NCBI GenBank assembly: GCA_030830425.1
Contig: JAURND010000009.1
Location: 1-5,620, forward strand
Reading direction: 5' to 3'
DNA from: Gammaproteobacteria bacterium
Lineage (GTDB): Bacteria > Pseudomonadota > Gammaproteobacteria > JAURND01
Length of the DNA: 5,620 bases
Shown here piece after piece: positions 1 to 5,567 of this stretch. Numbering within the stretch: the first letter of the stretch is position 1; every line of letters begins with the position of its first letter. The position numbers and the translations under genes were made by a program. The notes below the pieces were generated by a model. The model ran no database searches, was not told where the DNA came from, and saw nothing but the letters and a program-made list of their open reading frames with translations.

Positions 1-1676
1 AATTATATATTAAAAATTTCACCATCATTGATGAAGCCGTGATTGATTTTCATCAAGGGCTCACTGTTTTAACCGGAGAAACAGGAGCTGGAAAATCTAT
101 TTTGATTGATGCGCTTCAATTGTTATTGGGGGATCGCGCTGAGAGTAGTCTCATTAAAAATGAAAGGGATCGCTGTGAAATTAGTGCTATTTTTGAGGTC
201 CCCGATCACTCATCAGCTCAAGTTTGGTTAAAAGATCAAGCGATGGATGAAGGTCAGACTTGTTTGATTCGGCGTGTGATTTCTCGTGATGCCCCTTCTC
301 GTAGTAGTATTAATGGACGCCCCTGCACATTGCAAGCCATACGAGAATTAAGCGATTTTTTAATCCATATTCACGGTCAAAATCAACACCAGCAGTTACT
401 GAAAAATGATTATCAGCGGGCTTTATTGGATGATTATGCGCAGCACGTTGATTTATGTCAGAAGGTTCGCCATTGCTATCAAAAATGGCAAAAAGCGCAT
501 GATTTGTTGGCGGAAATTGAATCTAATGCTTCCGCGCATCAACAAGATTTTCTGGCATTCCAAATCAACGAATTAAATATTTTAAATGTAGAGCCCGATG
601 AATTAAAGCAGCTAGACGCAGAGCATAAGCGTCTTGCGCATGCTGAGCAATGGATAGCCATTTACGAACAAACCTTACAACTGCTGTCAGAACAAGACGA
701 CAGTGTATTATACGGATTAAATAAGGCGCAGCTTTCGTTGAAGAATCTTCCTGGTCAATCTGCTGTTTCTGCATTGCTAGAAGAGGCAAGCATGCAAGTA
801 GAAGAAGCGGCCAGACAAATTCGAGATGGTTTAAAAAAATCAGAAGTGAATCCGGAACGTTTAGCGTGGCTTGAAAAACGATTAACCGCTATTCACGATA
901 TGGCGCGAAAATATAAAGTCAATCCTGAAGAATTGTGCGCACGACATCAACAATTATTGGCGCAATATCAACAAATAGAAAAAAGTTCAGAAAAAATCAA
1001 TACATTGAAACAACAAATTAACCAACTGACTGACGAATATACGATATGCGCAGAAAAGCTCACTCAAAGTCGTCAAAAAGCGGCACAGCGTTTTAGTAAA
1101 GCCATCACCGCACAAATTAACACGTTGGGCATGCCTGTGGGGCATATTGACATTCAACTCATCGCACGGCAGACCTCAAAAACGCCGCTCGCCTCAACCC
1201 AAGAAATCGGCAGCATCCATGGTCATGAACGCATTGAGTTTTTAGTCGCCACCAACCCACAACAAACGCCTGCTCCTTTAAATAAAGTGGTTTCTGGCGG
1301 CGAGCTTTCTCGTATTGCGTTAGCTATTCAAGTCGTTGCTGCCCAAACAGCCACTTTACCCACACTCATTTTTGATGAGGTCGATGTTGGTATTGGTGGG
1401 GGTGTTGCCGAAACCGTAGGGCTGCAATTAAAACAACTGGGCAAACATGCGCAAGTGATTTGTGTCACACATTTACCGCAAGTCGCCGCGCTGGGGCATC
1501 AACATTTACGGGTAGAAAAACAACATCTCGATAATGTGGTGAAAACAGGTATTTATGCGCTGTCGGTTGAAGAAAAAATTCAAGAAATTGCACGCATGCT
1601 AGGAGGAGTCAAACTGACTGACAAAACACTCGCGCATGCGCAAGAAATGGTCAAAAATTCAGAAACGGTTTTTTAG
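1..1676 (+). CDS. recN: DNA repair protein RecN, 5'-truncated by the window edge
   Basis: RecN is an SMC-like ATPase that acts early in recombinational repair of double-strand breaks in the cytoplasm. The frame is open from base 3 and reads LYIKNFTIIDEA, the usual start region of the family, so only about four codons (M-L-x-x) lie outside the window. The GTG at 39 is therefore an internal Val, not the start. Walker A GETGAGKS is encoded at 75-98. A long Gln/Glu/Lys-rich coiled-coil middle follows. The ABC signature SGGELSR begins at 1293, Walker B LIFDEVDVG is near 1365-1391, and the switch-His segment VTHLPQVA is near 1464. The visible 557 residues match the usual length of about 550-560. 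No inactivating lesion is seen. No terminator is obvious after the TAG stop. Identification rests on the ordered motifs and is secure. Confidence 0.97.
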   Translation, partial: LYIKNFTIIDEAVIDFHQGLTVLTGETGAGKSILIDALQLLLGDRAESSLIKNERDRCEISAIFEVPDHSSAQVWLKDQAMDEGQTCLIRRVISRDAPSRSSINGRPCTLQAIRELSDFLIHIHGQNQHQQLLKNDYQRALLDDYAQHVDLCQKVRHCYQKWQKAHDLLAEIESNASAHQQDFLAFQINELNILNVEPDELKQLDAEHKRLAHAEQWIAIYEQTLQLLSEQDDSVLYGLNKAQLSLKNLPGQSAVSALLEEASMQVEEAARQIRDGLKKSEVNPERLAWLEKRLTAIHDMARKYKVNPEELCARHQQLLAQYQQIEKSSEKINTLKQQINQLTDEYTICAEKLTQSRQKAAQRFSKAITAQINTLGMPVGHIDIQLIARQTSKTPLASTQEIGSIHGHERIEFLVATNPQQTPAPLNKVVSGGELSRIALAIQVVAAQTATLPTLIFDEVDVGIGGGVAETVGLQLKQLGKHAQVICVTHLPQVAALGHQHLRVEKQHLDNVVKTGIYALSVEEKIQEIARMLGGVKLTDKTLAHAQEMVKNSETVF

Positions 1677-1689
1677 GTGCCATTCAGTG

Positions 1690-1716
1690 ATTCCGCGTTT
1701 TTAGCGAGAATTTCTG
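1690..1716 (+). repeat. Degenerate dispersed repeat, copy A
   Basis: This 27-base stretch begins ATTCCGCGTTTT and matches 4796-4822 at 22 of 27 positions in direct orientation. It also contains an imperfect inverted repeat: ATTC-CGC pairs with GCG-A-GAAT across a T-rich loop. There is no U-run after it, so it is a poor intrinsic terminator. Both copies lie just downstream of a stop codon (recN here, trmD at the other site). The family is not one I can name. Confidence 0.45.
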
Positions 1717-1746
1717 CGAAAGTATGTAGTTATATGGCTTAAGCGT

Positions 1747-1755
1747 TGGTATAAT
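1747..1755 (+). promoter_or_regulatory. Extended -10 promoter for the uncharacterised gene
   Basis: The sequence TGGTATAAT combines a perfect -10 hexamer (1750-1755) with the TGn extension. The best -35 at 17 bp spacing, TAGTTA at 1727-1732, is poor, as is common for extended -10 promoters. Transcription would start near 1762, giving a leader of roughly 40 nt before the ATG at 1801. This implies the gene is transcribed separately from recN. Confidence 0.65.
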
Positions 1756-1788
1756 ACAAAATATCTTGCTAAGAATCATAACAACATG

Positions 1789-1794
1789 AGGGGG
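1789..1794 (+). promoter_or_regulatory. Ribosome binding site that decides the start at 1801
   Basis: AGGGGG lies six bases before the ATG at 1801. The in-frame ATG at 1786 has no Shine-Dalgarno sequence upstream and would itself span the approach to this site, so the downstream ATG is the better start. Confidence 0.65.
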
Positions 1795-1800
1795 AAAGTT

Positions 1801-2817
1801 ATGCCAACGATCAAACCTTTACCACGCATATCCGGCCAATTAAACAACTGCGGTGTCAATGCCGGTATTCCTGAGCTCCTGGCTAAATTTAGTGAATTTG
1901 CTGCGGGAGAAGTATCGAATGAGCAGAAACAAGTTATTCCTGAAAATTATCAGCAATTAAAGGATTCATTCGAAACCTATTATAATTTGCAAAATTTGAC
2001 TTGGAAAAAACTCATAGATTTGTTGACCGGATCCGTTAACAATAATTCCTTGGCACAACAGCTGATTTTAGGCCCTGTGCTTCGTGAATTTATGCATCAA
2101 AAAGCGCCGAATCGGGGTTATAATACTTTCGCTGGCGCGCGTTATAAATATTTAGGGGCTCTAGAATTAAACACGAATTTATATAACCTATTAGGAATTT
2201 CATTGATTTCCCATGAAAAACATAAATTATCAGATGGTACGGAAATTGATGTAACAGAAAATAACGGTATCGCCCCTCAAAATTTGGCAAGTGCAATCCA
2301 CATTTACAATAAAGGTGCTGGTCACTGGGAACGCTATCCTGCGGCTGAGATGCCTCAAGCTGTTAATGGTCGGATAACTTTGCTGCAGGATTGTCCGGTT
2401 ATGTGTGACATGTATGATACATTAAGCAATGGCAATACTCTTGCTGGATTGGATAAACTGAAAGCAACAGTAGCAAGCTTACACGACAATGTGGCAGCTC
2501 AAGCGAGTCAGCAAGCTCAACCAGCTCAACCAGCGCAAGCCTTGTCTGTTCCTGTTGTTCTCAGCCCAACTGAAAACGTGGTTAAGGAAACGCCTAAGTG
2601 GGTGAAGAGTGCCATGGCTTTATATCATACAAGACGCTCACAAAGCGCAAATATAGGAAGTTTGCCAAACCCTAATGAGATCGAGAGTAAATTAACGAAG
2701 TTGTATGAAGCTATGCTTGATCCTAATCTTAATCTTGATACTGACTCAAAGGATTTTAGCGATAAAGCCGTTGCGAAAAGATTACAAAAAGAAGAATTGA
2801 GCCACTTTAGACCGTAA
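1801..2817 (+). CDS. Uncharacterised protein, possible papain-like cysteine protease
   Basis: I do not recognise this 338-residue protein as a named family. Near the N-terminus it has Q13-L-N-N-C17-G-V. Much later comes H167-I-Y-N followed by G-H175-W-E-R-Y, with N189 14 residues after H175. An early Cys preceded by Gln or Asn, then a late His-Trp, then Asn or Asp, is the order seen in papain-fold peptidases including OTU and Josephin deubiquitinases. The protease call is inference from this spacing only. Residues about 235-250 form a low-complexity Q/A/P linker encoded by GCTCAACCA-like repeats, and a charged, helix-prone C-terminal part follows. The last residues, KEELSHFRP, hold an acidic pair near a hydrophobic residue, loosely like type IV (Dot/Icm) effector tails. 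No signal peptide or membrane segment is seen. The gene has its own promoter and sits between two housekeeping loci, as an inserted accessory gene would. The start at 1801 is preferred over 1786 because of its AGGGGG site. Confidence 0.8.
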   Translation: MPTIKPLPRISGQLNNCGVNAGIPELLAKFSEFAAGEVSNEQKQVIPENYQQLKDSFETYYNLQNLTWKKLIDLLTGSVNNNSLAQQLILGPVLREFMHQKAPNRGYNTFAGARYKYLGALELNTNLYNLLGISLISHEKHKLSDGTEIDVTENNGIAPQNLASAIHIYNKGAGHWERYPAAEMPQAVNGRITLLQDCPVMCDMYDTLSNGNTLAGLDKLKATVASLHDNVAAQASQQAQPAQPAQALSVPVVLSPTENVVKETPKWVKSAMALYHTRRSQSANIGSLPNPNEIESKLTKLYEAMLDPNLNLDTDSKDFSDKAVAKRLQKEELSHFRP

Positions 2818-2823
2818 TCACTG

Positions 2824-2852
2824 GGGCGTTTTGGCGTAATTGTCATACGCCC
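2824..2852 (+). terminator. Weak hairpin after the uncharacterised gene
   Basis: GGGCGT (2824-2829) pairs perfectly with ACGCCC (2847-2852). An inner alternative, GGCGTA (2833-2838) with TACGCC (2846-2851), gives a tighter seven-base loop. The tail is TAGAATTTGG and lacks a real U-run, so it is at best a weak intrinsic terminator or an RNA 3'-end stabiliser. Confidence 0.35.
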
Positions 2853-2872
2853 TAGAATTTGGCCAGAACTGC

Positions 2873-2901
2873 TGGACACCCACCGCTGAATTTAGCATAA
2901 T
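2873..2901 (+). promoter_or_regulatory. Sigma-70 promoter for the rpsP operon
   Basis: TGGACA (2873-2878, five of six consensus bases) is separated by exactly 17 bp from CATAAT (2896-2901, five of six). Transcription would begin near 2908. That gives an rpsP leader of about 110 nt that contains the conserved box shared with rplS. It is the best-scoring full promoter visible by eye in the window. Confidence 0.65.
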
Positions 2902-2924
2902 GATTTTTTGTAACTATTTATCAC

Positions 2925-2981
2925 CCCACCTGACAAAAGTGGGTAAAATATGCCCGTTTGCTAATTGTGCTGCATGGTTAC
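2925..2981 (+). promoter_or_regulatory. rpsP leader element, copy 1 of a box shared with rplS
   Basis: Bases 2945-2966 are identical to 5047-5068 upstream of rplS, and ATGGTTAC (2974-2981) is identical to 5078-5085. The gap between the two blocks is 7 nt here and 9 nt there. Several short pairings are possible: CCCAC (2925-2929) with GTGGG (2939-2943); GGGT (2941-2944) with GCCC (2952-2955) around AAAATAT; and GTAAA (2943-2947) with TTTGC (2957-2961). These share the middle arm and exclude one another. The element could be a leader control structure. Alternatively, TAAAAT followed by a GC-rich GCCCG could be a -10 with a stringent-type discriminator, but no matching -35 is seen. Confidence 0.5.
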
Positions 2982-3017
2982 GATTTTTTTTGAACGACAG
3001 ATGAGGATATAAAATTT

Positions 3018-3392
3018 ATGTTAGTGATTCGTTTGGCCCGAGTTGGCGCAAAGAAACGTCCCTTTTACCATGTAGTTGCTATCGATCGTCGACATGCCAG
3101 AAACAGTGGCAATTATGTTGAACGATTAGGCTATTTTAACCCAATCGCTAAAGGCGCTGAGGTTCGTTTGCATTTAGATCAAGATAGAATTACCCATTGG
3201 ATTAGTTTGGGTGCTCAGTTATCCGATCGAGTTCAAAGCTTAACCAAAGAAGCAAAAAAAGCAGCTGCTGGGTTACCGACCAGTGTTGATAAAAGAAAAG
3301 CAAAATTAGCGCACCAAAAAACGGTACAAGCCGATAAAAAACAAAAAGATTTAGCAGCAGCTGCGCAAGCAAGCGACAATCCTGCTGAATAA
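3018..3392 (+). CDS. rpsP: 30S ribosomal protein S16 with a C-terminal extension
   Basis: S16 binds 16S rRNA early in 30S assembly and is a structural part of the small subunit. The N-terminal 80 or so residues show the family pattern in order: [18 protein letters not shown], then [19 protein letters not shown], then [22 protein letters not shown]. At 124 residues it is about 40 longer than the 82-residue E. coli protein. The extra tail is Lys/Ala/Gln-rich (KKAAAG...[10 protein letters not shown]...[11 protein letters not shown]) and probably helical or disordered and rRNA-contacting. Tails of this sort occur in some S16 proteins. The ATG has GAGG at 3003-3006, 11 nt upstream. It is the first gene of the classic rpsP-rimM-trmD order. 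Confidence 0.98.
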   Translation: MLVIRLARVGAKKRPFYHVVAIDRRHARNSGNYVERLGYFNPIAKGAEVRLHLDQDRITHWISLGAQLSDRVQSLTKEAKKAAAGLPTSVDKRKAKLAHQKTVQADKKQKDLAAAAQASDNPAE

Positions 3393-3453
3393 ATGATTGA
3401 CAGAACCGTCAGTAATTTTCGTCTCCCTCTAATCTTGCCGAGATAACCCAAGC

Positions 3454-4002
3454 GTGGACCAAACGCAGCAGCCCGATAGACAGTGTGAGTCAGAAAAAAA
3501 TTGGATTGTGATCGGGCATTTGGGCAGTTCACACGGTCTGCAAGGTTGGATGAAGTTGTTTCCCCACACGAAACCGGTTCAAAATATTCAACAATACGCC
3601 CAATGGTTTCTGCAGGTTGCTCAAGAATGGCAACCTGTAGACATGAAAAGCATTCAACTCAAGTTTAATGCCCCTAAAGGATATTTTTACATTAAATTTG
3701 CAGACAGTCACTCACCTGAAGAAACACGCAAGTATCTTCATCTCAAAATTGCTGTTCCCCAAGATCAACTCCCAAAATTACCCAAAGATGATTATTACTG
3801 GTATGAACTAGAAGGCTTAACTGTCTTCAATCAGCAAGATATTTTATTTGGAAAAATAAGCCATCTATTTTCAACAGGTAGCAATGATGTGATCGTCATT
3901 CAGGGAGATCGCGAGAGACTCATTCCTTATATCAAAGCAGTTGTCCTAGCCGTAGATTTAGCGCAAGGAAAGATGACTGTAGATTGGGATGAGGATTTTT
4001 AG
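3454..4002 (+). CDS. rimM: Ribosome maturation factor RimM
   Basis: RimM binds S19 in the pre-30S particle and helps mature the 3' domain of 16S rRNA. The 182-residue product equals the E. coli length. An N-terminal RimM barrel starts at IVIGHLGSSHGLQGWMKLF (about 18-36). The conserved hinge DYYWYELEGL has Y114-Y115, the tyrosine pair known in E. coli RimM to be needed for 30S binding. The C-terminal PRC-barrel domain includes TGSNDVIVI (141-149) and ends VDWDEDF. The GTG at 3454 is chosen because an in-frame TAA lies at 3430 and no other ATG, GTG or TTG falls between. Its Shine-Dalgarno is weak (GAG at 3440-3442), which suits the low RimM output relative to S16 known in E. coli. An internal GTG at 3508 would remove the lead-in but keep the domain, so the start is less certain than the gene. 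Confidence 0.96.
   Translation: MDQTQQPDRQCESEKNWIVIGHLGSSHGLQGWMKLFPHTKPVQNIQQYAQWFLQVAQEWQPVDMKSIQLKFNAPKGYFYIKFADSHSPEETRKYLHLKIAVPQDQLPKLPKDDYYWYELEGLTVFNQQDILFGKISHLFSTGSNDVIVIQGDRERLIPYIKAVVLAVDLAQGKMTVDWDEDF
3991..3994 (+). promoter_or_regulatory. Ribosome binding site for the TTG start of trmD
   Basis: GAGG inside the last rimM codons lies eight bases before the TTG at 4003. It supports that rare start codon, and its position inside rimM makes translational coupling likely. Confidence 0.6.
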
Positions 4003-4752
4003 TTGAACTTTGGTGTTATCAGCATCTTCCCAGAAATATTCTTAGCGCTCAATTATGGAATCGTCGGTCGTGCGATTCAACAACAATTAATCACGCTTTC
4101 TTATTGGAACCCTAGAGATTTTACGCAAAACAAACATCGACGCGTGGATGATCGCCCCTATGGTGGTGGCGCAGGCATGGTGATGACTTATCAACCACTG
4201 CAAGCTGCTATGGATGCAGCTAAGCAACATAACCCATTGGCGAAAGTTATCTATCTATCCCCTCAGGGAAAAACGTTGACACAATCATTGGTGACTCAGT
4301 TAGCAGTTAGCTCAGGTTTTATCTTACTAAATGGCCGATATGAAGGGATCGATGAACGATTTATCGACAACATGGTGGATGAAGAATATTCTATTGGCGA
4401 TTATGTGATTAGCGGCGGTGAATTTGCCAGCTTGGTGTTCATTGATGCCGTGACCCGATGTATTCCGGGCGCATTAGGTCATGAAGATTCTGCTGTGCAA
4501 GATTCTTTTACGGGGGATCGGCTAGATTACCCGCACTATACGCGACCTGAAATTATCGCGGGTAAAAGCATACCGGATGTCCTCAAACAGGGAGACCACT
4601 CAGCCATTTTACGCTGGCGCTTAAAACAATCTTTGGGTAGAACTTGGCAGCGCAGGCCTGATCTACTAGAAAAACAACGGCTCACGCCAGAGGAAAAAAA
4701 ATGGTTGGATGAGTTTATTGCTGAATTAACCATAAACTCCTCAACTTTTTAA
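4003..4752 (+). CDS. trmD: tRNA (guanine37-N1)-methyltransferase TrmD
   Basis: TrmD uses S-adenosylmethionine to make m1G37 next to the anticodon of tRNAs reading CUN, CCN and CGG, preventing +1 frameshifting. It is a SPOUT-class knotted homodimer. Seen in order are the start [23 protein letters not shown] (49-60); [11 protein letters not shown] (84-94); [13 protein letters not shown] (108-120); the knot segment [14 protein letters not shown] (127-140); R152 in TRCIPG; D167 in QDSF; and HYTRPE (178-183). R152 and D167 have the same 15-residue spacing as the known R154/D169 catalytic pair. The C-terminal [16 protein letters not shown] is also typical. Length is 249, near E. coli's 255. The start is TTG immediately after the rimM TAG, with zero bases between. 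No terminator is clear after its stop. Confidence 0.97.
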   Translation: MNFGVISIFPEIFLALNYGIVGRAIQQQLITLSYWNPRDFTQNKHRRVDDRPYGGGAGMVMTYQPLQAAMDAAKQHNPLAKVIYLSPQGKTLTQSLVTQLAVSSGFILLNGRYEGIDERFIDNMVDEEYSIGDYVISGGEFASLVFIDAVTRCIPGALGHEDSAVQDSFTGDRLDYPHYTRPEIIAGKSIPDVLKQGDHSAILRWRLKQSLGRTWQRRPDLLEKQRLTPEEKKWLDEFIAELTINSSTF

Positions 4753-4795
4753 TCAAATCATGTCATAATCGTTTTTCATAAAAATAAGAAAGCCA

Positions 4796-4822
4796 ATTCC
4801 GCGTTTTGAGCAGGATTTGCTG
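4796..4822 (+). repeat. Degenerate dispersed repeat, copy B
   Basis: This is the direct-orientation partner of 1690-1716, beginning ATTCCGCGTTTT and ending GCTG, with five mismatches in 27. The inverted repeat seen in copy A is weaker here. It lies 43 bases after the trmD stop. Confidence 0.45.
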
Positions 4823-4910
4823 ATTATTCGCCATTTCACAAAGATTGACATAAACAGTCAGATTTTAGTCAAGTTTGGTGAAAAAAATGACTGAAAAAGC
4901 GCAGCATATA

Positions 4911-4930
4911 CGAGCAGTATAATCTGCTTG
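4911..4930 (+). promoter_or_regulatory. Perfect TATAAT inside an inverted repeat, possible rplS -10
   Basis: TATAAT at 4918-4923 is flanked by CGAGCAG (4911-4917) and CTGCTTG (4924-4930), which pair over seven positions with one G-U. As a -10 it would start RNA near 4930, just before the next hairpin. No convincing -35 or TGn extension is present (4895-4900 is A-rich), so activity may need an activator. The dyad could instead be an operator or an RNA stem. Confidence 0.35.
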
Positions 4931-4932
4931 AA

Positions 4933-4995
4933 TTTAAGGAGGCACCAGAACACTTCCCCCTTAAAAACCCCCCTGATTTTGTTTCACTTTCAGGG
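4933..4995 (+). promoter_or_regulatory. Two consecutive hairpins in the presumed rplS leader
   Basis: The first stem is TTTAAGGAGG (4933-4942) with CCCCCTTAAA (4956-4965), nine of ten pairs around a 13-nt loop. It contains a perfect anti-16S sequence AAGGAGG that has no start codon in range. The second stem is CCCTGA (4971-4976) with TCAGGG (4990-4995), six perfect pairs, also with a 13-nt loop. Neither has a U-run, so they are not ordinary terminators. A structured leader or small RNA is the likeliest reading. The match to a known RNA family is unknown to me. Confidence 0.4.
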
Positions 4996-5004
4996 AGAAC
5001 GAGT

Positions 5005-5088
5005 ATGTGTGAGCATTTTAAGGTAATTTTTTCCGCCAAAATCGGCAAAATATGCCCGTTTGCTAATTTAATGATGAATGGTTACTAA
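5005..5088 (+). CDS. Possible 27-residue leader peptide upstream of rplS
   Basis: An ATG at 5005 with AGGGAG (4992-4997) seven bases upstream opens a 27-codon frame ending TAA at 5086-5088, 19 bases before rplS. The product begins MCEHFKVIF, contains GKICPFAN and ends NGY. Its ribosome binding site overlaps the 3' arm of the 4971-4995 hairpin, which could mask it. The GKICPFAN part is also encoded in an open frame before rpsP, but the bases are identical even at third positions, which points to nucleotide-level rather than peptide conservation. Translation is doubtful. Confidence 0.2.
   Translation: MCEHFKVIFSAKIGKICPFANLMMNGY
5033..5085 (+). promoter_or_regulatory. rplS leader element, copy 2 of a box shared with rpsP
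   Basis: Bases 5047-5068 and 5078-5085 repeat the rpsP leader blocks exactly. The upstream arm differs in sequence yet keeps pairing: GCC (5035-5037) with GGC (5044-5046); GGC with GCC (5054-5056) around AAAATAT; and GCAAA (5045-5049) with TTTGC (5059-5063). As in copy 1, the middle arm is shared, so the pairings exclude one another. The block ends 22 bases before the rplS ATG (36 in rpsP). Confidence 0.5.
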
Positions 5089-5107
5089 AATATAACAGAG
5101 GCAAACT

Positions 5108-5455
5108 ATGCACCCCTTAATACAACAGTTCAATCAAACACAAATGCAGAATAAAAAAATCGCTGATTTCACCCCAGGTGATACAGTGGTTGTGCAAGTT
5201 AAAGTTAAAGAAGGTGAGCGTGAACGATTACAAGCATTTGAAGGGATTGTCATTGCAATACGCAATCGCGGTTTGAATTCTGCTTTTACCGTGAGAAAAA
5301 TTTCTCATGGCGAAGGTGTTGAAAGGGTTTTTCAAACTTACAGCCCCATTATTCAAAACATCACCGTCAAACGTCGTGGTGCAGTTAGACGTGCAAAACT
5401 GTATTATTTACGTGCGTTAAGAGGTAGAGAAGCTAAAATCCGAGAAGATATTTAG
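5108..5455 (+). CDS. rplS: 50S ribosomal protein L19
   Basis: L19 sits at the interface of the ribosomal subunits and contributes to the bridge with 16S rRNA. The 115-residue product equals the E. coli length. It shows the family pattern throughout: [16 protein letters not shown] (about 21-36), [16 protein letters not shown] (40-55), [23 protein letters not shown] (58-80), [16 protein letters not shown] (87-102). The ATG has AGAGG at 5097-5101, six bases upstream. It normally ends the trmD operon. Here the 355-base gap, local leader and strong terminator suggest an rplS transcript of its own, with or without read-through from trmD. No lesion or odd residue is seen. Confidence 0.98.
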   Translation: MHPLIQQFNQTQMQNKKIADFTPGDTVVVQVKVKEGERERLQAFEGIVIAIRNRGLNSAFTVRKISHGEGVERVFQTYSPIIQNITVKRRGAVRRAKLYYLRALRGREAKIREDI

Positions 5456-5463
5456 CTTGCAGC

Positions 5464-5510
5464 CAGCCATTCCTGCTTAAAACGTGGAATGGCTGATTTT
5501 CTCTTTCTTC
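5464..5510 (+). terminator. Strong intrinsic terminator after rplS
   Basis: CAGCCATTCC (5464-5473) pairs perfectly with GGAATGGCTG (5486-5495) over ten base pairs with a 12-nt loop, then ATTTTCTCTTTCTT gives a U-rich tail. It starts nine bases after the rplS stop. The 3' end of the stem and the tail, GCTGATTTTCTC, are also the left end of the adjacent tandem repeat. Confidence 0.88.
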
Positions 5511-5567
5511 CCTTGTGGGAGAAGAGCCTGCCCCGTACTCGATACGGGTTGCCCGTAGGGTGGATGA
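5492..5567 (+). repeat. Palindromic tandem repeat, unit 1
   Basis: This 76-base unit shares GCTGATTTTCTC, CCCTTGTGGGAGAAG and TGCCCGTAGGG-GGATGAG with the next unit. Its first stem (5503-5512 with 5517-5526) carries one mismatch and two G-U pairs. It holds about 24 extra bases with a perfect hairpin CCCGTA-CTCGA-TACGGG (5532-5548). Elements of the CTCCC-CTTGT-GGGAG kind are widespread REP-like intergenic repeats in proteobacteria. Confidence 0.75.

Larger units (their letters stand above)
4753..5107 (+). other. trmD-rplS intergenic region, 355 bases, no confident gene
   Basis: In E. coli, rplS follows trmD closely in the same operon. Here a long gap holds, in order: a degenerate repeat (4796-4822), an isolated TTGACA (4845-4850) with no partner -10, a perfect TATAAT inside a dyad (4911-4930), two hairpins (4933-4965 and 4971-4995), a possible 27-codon ORF (5005-5088) and the box shared with the rpsP leader (5033-5085). 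No intrinsic terminator follows trmD, so read-through plus a local promoter is possible. One frame stays open from 4891 to the TAA at 5086, 65 codons, without an ATG before 5005, and I recognise no protein in it. Confidence 0.6.

Noticed and set aside
39..41. GTG as the start of recN
   Set aside because: The family's N-terminal strand (LYIKNF...) is encoded in frame upstream from base 3, so the real start is outside the window.
565..789. Minus-strand open frames inside recN and the other genes
   Set aside because: They lie opposite well-supported genes, lack ribosome binding sites and show no family motifs.
1786..1788. ATG at 1786 as the start of the uncharacterised gene
   Set aside because: It has no ribosome binding site, whereas ATG 1801 has AGGGGG six bases upstream.
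2900..3004. 34-codon ORF before rpsP encoding GKICPFAN
   Set aside because: No ribosome binding site, and its ATG overlaps the -10 of the likely rpsP promoter, so it would not be on the transcript.
3397..3417. Hairpin TTGAC-AGAACC-GTCAG followed by TAATTTT, possible attenuator between rpsP and rimM
   Set aside because: Only four to five pairs with an interrupted U-run; too weak to call.
3393..3446. 17-codon ORF directly after the rpsP stop (TAAATG)
   Set aside because: No recognisable product and a different frame from rimM; it could only matter as a coupling device, for which there is no evidence.
4845..4850. Perfect TTGACA as a -35
   Set aside because: No acceptable -10 lies 15-19 bases downstream; TGAC/GTCA half-sites nearby are short enough to be chance.
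4887..4922. 11-codon ORF starting ATGACTGAA
   Set aside because: No good ribosome binding site, very short, no recognisable content.
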